From: Taxawa tesnikishii (nom. ined.)
Lineage: Eukaryota > Ascomycota > Dothideomycetes > Dothideales
Reading direction: 5' to 3'
Length of the DNA: 64,000 bases
Assembly: GCA_030247885.1 (NCBI GenBank)
Contig: JAPDRO010000006.1
Span: 930,001-994,000 of the forward strand
In this document: positions 1 to 9,800 of the stretch, one piece after another
Layout of the letters: every line of letters begins with the position of its first letter
How positions within the stretch are numbered: position 1 is the first letter of the stretch
Notes under the pieces: model-generated
The model's input: the letters and a program-made list of their open reading frames with translations, nothing else
What the model was told of the DNA's origin: nothing
Databases searched by the model: none
Translations under genes and position numbers: made by a program

Positions 1-466
1 CATCATGCCCATCATGCCCTCCATCATGGCTGGATCTGTCATTGGATTCGGCCGCGGCTTGCCACGCATGTCCGGTTCTTCAAGGAACACTCCATCTTTG
101 TACGCTTGAACCATGTAAGACCTCCGTGCGGTGAAGGATGCTGGTGATAGCTGAGTGTTGTTGTTTCGAAGATTCACGCCGCGCATGAGCGAACGATGCT
201 GCCGCTGTTTCGCAAGCGGCTGAGGTTTCGGGGTAGTTTGAAGAAGCGTGGACAAATAGTGCCGTAACAGTCCAGTAAGGATCTGAAGCTCGAGTCAATA
301 ATAATCCGGGTTCTTGTGGCTACTATCACGGACCATAACCACGGTGATTGGAAGGAGGATCCAGTAGCTGTAACTTGTCAGTTGCTGTACGCGTCTGCGC
401 GGCGGTGAGGATCTCTCACAAGAGAGCTGGATCCCGGTGTATGGTCTGTACCACAGGCTCGGACAT
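1..466 (-). CDS. EMC3: ER membrane protein complex subunit 3, N-terminal part (cut by window edge)
   Basis: Subunit of the EMC insertase, which places tail-anchored and multipass proteins into the ER membrane; the EMC3 core is related to the Oxa1/YidC insertases. Three exons can be read: 466-420, 367-334 and 282-1, with introns 419-368 (donor GTGAGA, acceptor TTACAG) and 333-283 (weaker donor GTCCGT). The joined protein begins MSEPVVQTIHRDPALFYWIL, then PITVVMILTGLLRHYL (first membrane segment), a charged loop, and a PNPMTDPAMMEGMMGMM segment typical of the family. The start codon at 466 gives the usual short N-terminus before the conserved RDPALFYW. The C-terminal half, with the other membrane segments, lies outside the window. 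It is divergent from SPC2. Identification is by recall of family motifs; exon 2 is short but phase-consistent. Confidence 0.9.
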
Positions 467-726
467 CGCGGCGGTCTTCGTTGTCGGTCTCTGGCCGCTG
501 TATCGACAGATGGAGGGGTTGGGTTGGAGTGTGTTGCGGAACAGCGTTTCGAATGCCAAGAGCTGCACACGTTCACTTCTCCAAGGGTCCACTCCGCATC
601 ACAAGCACAACGGACAGCTTGCAGGTCAGCGTGTCTATACACCATTCCACTTTACTTTGCAAGAGGAAATTTACAGACTCAGAAGCGGATTGTTTTTCAT
701 TTCAAAATCGAGATCTCTAGACAATC
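467..726. promoter_or_regulatory. Shared divergent promoter, EMC3/SPC2
   Basis: This 260-bp gap separates the start codons of two divergently transcribed ER-membrane genes, so both promoters must lie here or reach into the other gene's leader. No clear TATA element was seen. Co-regulation is inference from the arrangement and shared role. Confidence 0.6.
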
Positions 727-1448
727 ATGGCAGACGACTCAAGAATATCACCCTACAACCTCGCAGGTAGCTCTATCTCCTCCCATCATACTTCGTAATA
801 CTGACATTTCAATAGACTGCAAGAACACTACTGACGATGCCCTGCAAAACTACCTCAACTCCCTCAAGATTCAGCAATCCCATTACTATACCGACGTCAA
901 GCTCGCGCTAGGCTACACCGCCGTCATCATCTCCGCTATCACCTTCGCGTTCGACTACAAGCTCGGTTTCGAGAAGACGAAATACTGGACCGCGGCCGCT
1001 GTCGTGTTATATTTCGCTTTCAACGGCGCTTTCACGTACTGGATCTGGGCCGTGGAGAAGGGAATCATATTCATGGGAAGCTGGAAGGGCAGGCAGGTAA
1101 GACCCCATGCCCAAACTACTCACAAGCATTCTTGAGGAGGAGCAGGAAGTTGATATCGACGTACAGATAACATTCTCTTCAAAGACGGAAAAATGCGACC
1201 CGACATACCGCCTCTCCGTGCGCTTCGACGGAAAAGAAATGCACCTTGAGGCCCCCTTCATGCAATGGTTCACCGTAGACGGATACTTTGTCGCGAAACC
1301 TTTCCAGCAGTGGCTTGCCTCTAGCATACCGCTGGTAGCAGAGGCGGATCCAAAGAACGCGGCACAGGATGCTCCGGAGAACGTGGCAGCGCCGGCGAGC
1401 GGAGTCGAAATTACCGGAAGCCAGAAGGCTTCGCGTAGGAGGGGTTGA
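727..1448 (+). CDS. SPC2: Signal peptidase complex subunit 2
   Basis: Non-catalytic subunit of the ER signal peptidase complex that links the peptidase to the translocon. Exons are 727-766, 816-1096 and 1167-1448, giving 200 residues in clean phase. The protein starts MADDSRISPYNLADCKNTTD, has two membrane helices close together (around LALGYTAVIISAITFAFDY and YWTAAAVVLYFAFNGAFTYW), and then a cytosolic domain with DPTYRLSVRF and FMQWFTVDGYF, the order expected for SPCS2/Spc2. Introns are 49 and 70 nt with donors GTAGCT and GTAAGA. The first intron falls after only 13 codons. No frame defects. It shares a promoter with EMC3. Confidence 0.92.
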
Positions 1449-2629
1449 AAAGAACTACAGGAGCGAGGAGGTTTTCAAGGGATCTGCTGCCGATTCGAAA
1501 GTCAATAGCGTTGAGCGCGAAGCGAGATTGCCATTTAAGTACTGGAAAATGGACGACAGTGATACCCCTGCAGGATACATCAAAAAGCATTGTCAACTCT
1601 CGGATGTCATATGGACTAAGTTGGTCACTGTTTTCCTCTCTCGCAAACGGGCTATCCTGAGGCACCTCTCCGAAAACGAAAGGCGCAAATAGACATTGAA
1701 ATTGACTTCGAGTCCGGTATGAATCGACGCACCTTTCGCCATTCGAAAATAGTCTTTTAACCAGATCCACAATCGTAATCGTATTGGCAACCAATAGTAA
1801 ACTCACACACAAGAGTCCCTTGACACCCAACAACAGGTGTTTCTTTTGCAACCTTTTTCCTGTTCGATTTGTTTCTATATCCACCAAAGCGCTGACCGGC
1901 AGAAGCGATTGCGAGCACCAATTTCATGTTGAGGAGAATGTGGCTGATTTGGAACAGCATATTTGCTCGGCGCGGTGAAGGTGCATTCTTCATGACGGAA
2001 GCTTTTTCGGGTCGTAAGCACAAATCGCGAATAACCCCTTTGAAGATCAATGGTATACTTATGACCTTCAATGGGATACCTCTCACGCACCGCCCTTGCC
2101 TTCCACACCCATCGTGCGGCCTACTGTGCATGCGTGGCGTCTATATTCCTCTCTATCCACGTGCTCTGTAGGCTTCGGCGAGGGGAGTCTTATCGGAGGA
2201 CCTGGTAAACGGAACGGAGGGAGAAGAGACGTGTATTTACGTAGGTAGTGAAGCTAGCGTGCTGGCAGATTCCTGCTGTGCTCTCATTTACACAAGAAAA
2301 CGTATGCCCACTCGCTGGATACGCCTACTACTGAGACCTCAAAGCAGCTACGGATGCCGCCCGCAGACTACCAGAAGGCAAGCGCCTGACCGTACGCTTT
2401 CCATGAATGCTCAGGCGGACTCGTCGCTTTCATACGGGATTACACCAGTAGCAAGACTAGTCTCAACCGAGACTTCGTATAGAGGGTTATCTTAACATTA
2501 GTGATTAGACTATTACTACTTATATACATGTGGCTAGTATCAAAAGCAAAGTGCCCGACGTTCAAGGAAATCAAGCCCCAAACAGGGCTCGGCTCAAGGT
2601 TTGTTCTCTTACTTCGACATTTGCAACGC
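1449..2629. other. Intergenic, no supported gene
   Basis: About 1.2 kb between SPC2 and the 3' end of the mucin-like locus. Only short open frames without domain signals occur. A 56-codon minus-strand frame (1927-1757) begins MKLVLAIASAG and has four cysteines near its end, but its hydrophobic stretch is too short for a convincing signal peptide. Confidence 0.5.
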
Positions 2630-3833
2630 TTAGTAAAACGACGCATCCGTGTTCTCTCTGCCAGCAACCACGTTGATGATACTACTCGTCGTATCATTGT
2701 AGAACACCATACCGCTCTTCACAGTACCCCACATTGTGTCGATACCGAAGAACTGGTCGGTGAACGAAATCACCGTACCACTCGCCTGCTCGCTGTACAG
2801 TGTATTCTAGACGGTTTGTGTGTCGATCGTGCCATTGCCCCACAACACAACAAGAATCTGGATAGTTGAAGTGCTGCCAGAAGAAGGCGCGTAGAGCGGT
2901 GGCACCTCGGATAGCTCGACGGCTGGCCCAGAGTTAATCGTCTGCACGTAGAAGTCGTCGGTGGTGACGTACGTGCGCAGCTCGTCGTTGTAGGTATCAA
3001 GTAAGCTGAGGGACTTGGTGTTGCCACTGCAGGGGTCACCACTGAACAGCGCAGGGAGATTAGAGGTGCCAATGACGATGCTGTTGTTTTGAAGGAAGGC
3101 GGAGCGGGCCGCAAAGGTAACGTTGCTGTCGGCGTATCAGGCGCTAATAATCGAGAGGGTCCCGGCTGACGACGATGTGGCGGCTGGAGCAGCGGAGGTA
3201 GGAGTGGAGCTTGCAGTTGCGCTGCTTGGAGTGGCCGATTTCTCCTCAGCAAAGTCGTTGTTGACTACAACTGTGGTGCTATCCGTGCTCCATTCGGGAA
3301 GATCAGCGCTACTGGAAGAGGTTGTTGGAACTGATGAAGTGGCGACGTTCGTGGAAATCGTGGAGCTCGATGCACCAACGCTACTCGAACAGGAGTGCTG
3401 GAGGATGTTTCACTGTCCGACGTCTACATGATGACGTATCATTAGTGGGTGAAATTGGGGACGTGGCAGCCGCAGCTGATGAGGTTGTTGAAGCGCCGGG
3501 TGTTTGGTAGTAGTCGATGCATCGGTGCCGCTTGGAAGAGCTGACGATCCGATAGAGGCCACCTCGTCCGTGGAAGAAGTGAGACCGAAGGCTTCAGTAT
3601 CGATCGGGTCGGCGGAGGTGGGTGGTGCTGGGTGAGGACGTGGTTGATGCATCATCGGTTGGAGAAATACCCAGGGTCGACGTTGTAGTGCCAGCCAAAA
3701 TGTCGCTCATTGTTGCAGATGGGGCGGTCGAGGTGATAACTGCAACAGTTGAAGTGGCATCAGAGTCTGGCAAAATCGAACTGGATGCTGTCGCGGTCGG
3801 TAAGTCGCTCGACCTAGAGAGAGGTACAGAAGC
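2630..3833 (-). pseudogene. 3' remnant of the mucin-like locus, with in-frame stops
   Basis: Directly after the stop that ends the long frame at 3834, the same minus-strand frame continues as Ser/Thr-rich protein (ASVPLSRSSDLPTATASSS and onward) to about 3600. Similar sequence then continues through two or three frames to about 3140. The last part, about 3140-2630, is a less repetitive block containing DSNVTFAARSAFLQNNSIVIG, DTYNDELRTYVTTDDFYVQT and VISFTDQFFGIDTMWGTVKS. It is interrupted by in-frame stops near 3142 and 2811 and ends at TAA 2632-2630. The composition and the preserved reading sense say it once belonged to the same or an adjacent coding unit. Unrecognised introns could remove some interruptions, but I found no good splice sites around the stops. 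Confidence 0.5.
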
Positions 3834-6800
3834 TTATTGGGCAGCGGAAGCGATGGTTGTGAAGCTGCTGCTTGTTGCCGAGGTGAGTGAAGCCAACGAA
3901 GAAGAACCTGCGGTAGATAAAGTAGTGCTCGAGGTAGCGTTTGCATATCCGATGAAACGTGCACCAGCTATAGCGCTGTTGTATGATGCAGCGTTGATCT
4001 TGGACTTGAGGTAACAAGCACTGCCTGAGAGAGAAACATCCAGGCAGCCGGCCGTGGAAGCGCATGTATCCAAACATTGCCAAAGTTGGCCGGCTGTAAC
4101 GTAGACAGGATTTCCCGCCATGTCCCCACCGCTTCTGTCAACGCCGCACTCAACCGCATACTGAGCGCCGTTCGACGCTGTATATATGGTGTTGTTTGAG
4201 CCAGGACAAGTGACCATAGTGGCGGTAGCAGTGGGGTTAACGAAAGTAGTTGTAGATGAAGACAGTGTGGTGGATGTAACGGTGAGGCTGGAACTTGCAG
4301 AGGAGCTGGAAGTCTTGGTGCTTGACGTCGGTGAGGATTGAGAGAGACTTGAGCTCGACAGGGTCGTTGAAGTGCTGGCAGTAGCGTTCGACGATATGAG
4401 TCTCGCACCCCAGACTGTACTACTGTATGTACCTGCGTTCAATGAAGACTTCATATAGCAAGCAACGCCGGAGTAGGAGACGTCCAAACATCCTGTCGTG
4501 ATAGAGCAGCGCTCTATACATGAATTAAAGGTCTTTTCTTGCGTGTTACTCATATCGCCTCCGTAATGATCATTGTAACATTCGACAAGGTATTGGTCGC
4601 CGTTGGCTGCTGTGTAAACAGTGTTGTTGCCAGACGGACACGTGATGCTAACCACAGTTGAGCTTGGGCTTGGGCTTGCACTTGACGAGAGTGTTCCAGA
4701 TACGCTTGACGGAGTTGTTGCAGATACACTTTGAGAAGAGTCGTCCGATGTTGTCTTGCTGGACGTGATTCCGGAGTTGCTGTCAGCCAAATACTCGTCA
4801 TTAGCGACTCTCACCGAAGAGCTGCTCATGCTAGATGGAGCGCTTAGGCTTGAACTTGGCATGGTTGTCATGGAAGCGCTCTGGGAGGAGATGTAGATTG
4901 TTGTCGTGTCGGACGCGCTGGATATGCTGGATGTGCTGGATGTGCTGGATGTGCTGGACGTGCTGGATGTGCTGGACGTGCTGGACGTGCTGGACGTGCT
5001 AGACGTGCTAGATGTGCTGGATGTGCTGGACATGCTAGATGTGCTAGACGTGCTGGACGTGCTAGACGTGCTAGATGTGCTGGATGTGCTGGATGTGCTG
5101 GACATGCTAGATGTGCTAGACGTGCTAGATGTGCTGGACGTGCTAGACGTGCTAGATGTACTAGATGTGCTAGACACGCTAGACACGCTGGACGTGTTAG
5201 ACAAGGCGCTAGACAGGGGGCCAGAGCTGCTGTTAGCCAAATACTCGTCATTGGCGACTATTACCGAAGAGCTGCTCATGCTAGATGGAGCGTTCGGGCT
5301 TGAACTTGGCATGGTTGTCATGGGGGCGCTCAGGGAGGAGATGTAGATTGTTGTCGTGCTAGACGTATCGGACGCGGCGCTAGACAGGGGGCCAGAGCTG
5401 TTGTTGGCGAAGTCCTCATCGTCGGAGACAGTTGACGTGGATGTCATAGATCCGCTTGAGGAAGACGCTCCACTAGTGTAATAACTAGAAGCAGAGGGAC
5501 TCGTACTCATTAGAGTTACGCTGTCCGTTGCCGAAGTGATAGTCTCTATAACGGAGCTATCGCCTTCCGACGTGGAGGAAACAAAAGCAGCTAACGAGCT
5601 AACACTTGTGACAGACGATGTAGTGGCGTTTGACGCTTCGCTAGGATGATACTTAGAGGATGCGGAGATTGGCATGGTTCCAGTGTTGTTGCCACTGTAT
5701 GGGACGGCCGTGGATCCAGTACCGAAAGGCATGCTGGTTACAGACGCACTTTTTCCGTAGTCAAGTATCATCATGGACGAGGACGAGTATGAGACAACAC
5801 TCTGTGCCGCTCCGGTTCCACTTGCACCAACGACACTTGTTGTGTTCATGGCGAAGGCGTCCAAAGGAGTGCTCTGGGCGAGGCTGGAAGACGCAGGCAA
5901 TCTGGAGTCGTCGCTCGTAACCGTCGATGAATTGTATGCCCTTGCCGTTGTCGCCGAAACAGAGGTCGTTGAACTGTTGGTCATATCCATTGGAAGGGAT
6001 GATGGCGATGTGCCGGACAATGCGACTGTCGTGGAGTTCGTGTCCGCAGTCTTAGTAACCAAGCTAGTAGCATTTGTTGAGATGGCTGTCGATACATTAT
6101 CCTTGCTGATAATTGTGGCTGAGGCAAAGATTATCGGAGCAGAAACCACAGCACTGTGACCCGTTGCGGGAAACACGAAGGTTGTTGAGGCAACGAACGA
6201 TGTAGCTGTTGAAGAGTTCCTATCCAGGATTCCGGGAGTCGATATGATAGCATTCGACAGGTTGCTTTCGGAAGAACTATTGACGCTGACCAATGCAGTA
6301 GTGGCAGAACTTGCCGCAGCGGAAACCGCAGAACCATTACCCATCACGGGGTATGACGACGAGATGGCGTACGGCATGGCTGTCCTAGAGTTGTTGCTCG
6401 CAGCAGATACAGTGTTGACGACCGATAAGCTAGCATTGGACGGGGCGATACTTGGTGAACTGTGCATGCTGACCACCATCGTGGCGGTGGCAGAAATTGC
6501 CGGGACGGCAGCCGAAGAACTGTTGTCCATCGCAGGAATGAAGGAGGACAATGAGGTGATGAGCGGTGCGGCTGTTGTAGAGTTTCTATCTGCGGTGCTG
6601 ACAGCGGATATGGTAGCGTTTGACGATGTGGTCTCCGTTTGAACGCCAGAACCGGACAAAACAATGCTTGAGGAGTTGTGCAGCGTGAGAGGAGCCGAGG
6701 CGGTGTAGGCAGTGTTGGCTGTAGAATTGCCGACAGTGATTGCTACAGACGTGGTAGCGTTTGGTGAGCTCGCCAGTGCTTTTGACAACACCGTCGAAGA

Positions 6801-9800
6801 GATGGAACTTGTCAGGCTAAATTCTGGATTTACTGACCATGAAGGAATGAAAGAAGAGTTCGTGGCTTGAGCAGCACTCGAAGAGATGTCGCTGCCCGCT
6901 GAGAGCAATGCGGTCACCGTGGCGTTGGACGAGCGGGTGATAGGTCCCGAAAGCATTCGAACATCGTTTGTTGAGCTAGCCATTGCGGTTGGCGACAACG
7001 TTGAGAAGATGGAAACCATTGAGCTAGGATCCGTGGCCACTGGCCGAAGTACGAAGGAAGATGAGTTGGTGGTGGAAGCGGCAAATGAGGACGTACCACT
7101 GCCTGCCATGAACGGCGGGCGCACCGTAGCGTTGGAGAGGGGAGAAGTCGACTCCGAAGGCACTCTGAGTGAAGAGGTATTCCGTAGATCACGGTCTGTA
7201 GTTCTCCCCATGCAGATGATGTCGAGAATGCAGAGGCTGTCGAGTTCTTCATCGTCGCAGTGGGGCCTATCATGAACAGTGCGGAGCCAGAAGAGTTGGA
7301 AGAGATAGCCACTGTCTCTATAGGCATGCTCGAGGAAGAGATGTTCCACATAGTGCTCTCTGTAGTCTTCCCCATGCAGATAGTGTCGAGAATGCAGAGG
7401 CTGTCGAGTTCTTCATTGCCGAAGTGGCGCCTACCATGAACGGTGAGGAGCTAGAAGAGTTGGAAGGGATGGCTACTATCTCCAAAGGCATGCTCGAGGA
7501 AGAGATATTCCACATAGTGCTCCCTGTAGTTATTCGCCACTCGGTTGGCATTGGGAGCGCAGAGCTTGTCGAATTTTTCGTAGTTGGCATTTGGTCAGAC
7601 GAAAAAGCGACTGACGAACTGTTGCCTGCCTTCAGTACTTGTAGAGACGAAGCTACATGGACTGTCATCGATGAATTGTAATGTGCTGTCATGAGAGGAC
7701 TTGATGTTGCGTTCTTCACTGAGCTGCTCTCTATGAACCTTGACCATGCCGGTGAAGTCAAGACGGCGGCCGTGGACGAGTTTCTGGTTGACGCTGCGGA
7801 GCTTGACGTCACATAGAAGTTTCCAACTGTTATCGTCGAGGCAGTCACGTTTGCAGTTGATGTGTTGTTGCCTGCAGTCGAGAATCTGGATGGCTGAGCA
7901 ACCGAAGATTTACTGGTCACTATTGCAGACCGAGAAAGAGATCCCAAGGATGATGCACTGGGAACTGTCGCTTGCGTAGACGGCCTCCATGAGCTCGAGT
8001 TCAATCCAGTAGGATTGCTTGTTGTCATGACCTGTACCGATGGACTGAAATTGCTAGTGAACGATGAGTTGCTGCCTAGCGAAGTGCTTAGAGTGCTGAG
8101 GGACGCTGTAGTGGGAGGCCGAATGGTAGTTTCCACAGCTTGTGTCATGGTAGCGTTCGAGACAGGGAAGGGAGGTGCTGACTTGACAGGGTTCATTGTG
8201 TTTTCTGTGTTTGTGTTGCGAGCACTTGAGGCATTGTTACCTCTCGTTGTCGAGAGTGATTGAGCTAGGAACTCAGTGGTTGAGGTAGTAGACGAACTGG
8301 AGATGAGTGACAAGGCGGGGCCGATCAACACAGAAGACTGATTACTCTTTGACTGGGCGATGGACTGAGATGACGAAGAGCTGATATCCGGCGAAGTAGC
8401 GAGCGTGTTGTGAGAAGCCGAATTGCTAGGCCAAGGGGCAGACCCGATGGCCTGGGTTGTAGTAGCATTAGAAACCGCAGAGAGAGGCGCCCTTGTAGTG
8501 GAGATCGCGGTGCTGGCTGCACTCGTACTTTGAGCGGTTGATGTATTGTTCCCTACCATCGTCAAGAGAGGCCGGAAAAGAAGCCCCGTAGTTGAAACCG
8601 TGGACGGAACAAATTCTGGTGGCATAGTAGGGTCGGCCAACGAAGAACTATCACTCAATAGCCGGGACGTGGACTGCGATAGCGAAGAGTTGCCTGCGCT
8701 CCACGGTGATACAGAGACCAGAGTAGCCGTAGAATTGCTGCCATGTGTCCACGCAAGGACACTATGAGTAGTAGCAGAAGCGTTCGTTGGTGTTTCAAGC
8801 GGGACTGCAGAGAGTGTGTTTCTGTAACCGGCGATAACGTCGACACGTTTTGGCTTGCGGTGTCCGAAGCCCAAGTTCCAGGGCTCTGAGACGTTGGCGG
8901 AGAACTTGCAGCAGTTGCCAGAAGATCTTGGCTGACAGCGATGGATCCATTGTTGTACGCAGATTGCGTCGTCACCGATGAACGGGTCTGCGCGACCGGC
9001 GAGGTCAGGGAAGAATTCCAGATAGGCACAACTGAGAACGTATGGCGGGATGCCGCCGAAGTTGATAGGATGTCCACACCTGACACGAGAGGGTGCGTTG
9101 TTGCCTCGGTAGTTTGATCCAACCTATCACCTGCAGGTGTTGTAGTGAAGAACAGGAGATTTGAGGAAGCGGGTGTCGCAGCAGCTGAGGCTCCAGCGGG
9201 TCGGAAGGAGGAAATGGGTTCAGTTGGCAATTGAGAGGTTGCAGCATAGGCGAAGTAGGATGAGGAAGCGCTCCCCACGAGTGCGTCGGCTCGAGTTGAC
9301 GATAAACTGCTTGTCATCGACAAAGTAGAGCCCCTCGACTCTGCAGATGATGGAGGGTTACTGCTTGATTCGCTCGATGAAGTAACCAAAATGCTGGACT
9401 CGCTCAAACTGACAGGAACGCTAGACGCAATGTCCGCGATGTCCGTGATAGGAAGAGCTGAGCTTGAGGTGGCAGTGACCGTTGATGTTGTAGGGCCAGT
9501 TGGATCGGTAACAACCACACTCACAATAGTGGCGCTCTTGACAGGTGCAGCGAGGTAAGTGGACGAAGCGCTGCTAGATTCAGACGGGCCTGTAAGGAAA
9601 AGTGACGAGGGTACAGCAGAGCCCGTACCAGCCGAGGAGCCAACGTCGCTTGATGGCGCACTGCTCGGATGTGTCAGGCCTCCGGAGGAACTATGTAGTC
9701 GATTACGTGTTCCTGTAGACGTGTTGTGGTGTGTGCCGACTAGGCCCACAGATTCGGCCAATGATTTGCTGACGCTTTGCTGTTGCGTTGCGGAAGTTGT

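Noticed and set aside
1757-1927. Minus-strand 56-codon frame with short hydrophobic start and four cysteines (MKLVLAIASAG..)
   Set aside because: The hydrophobic stretch is only about 10 residues and no intron partner was found, so it does not make a credible secreted protein.
4906-5346. Plus-strand frame of Leu-Asp-Val repeats
   Set aside because: It is the antisense shadow of the 9-bp satellite that encodes Ser-Thr-Ser in the mucin-like gene.
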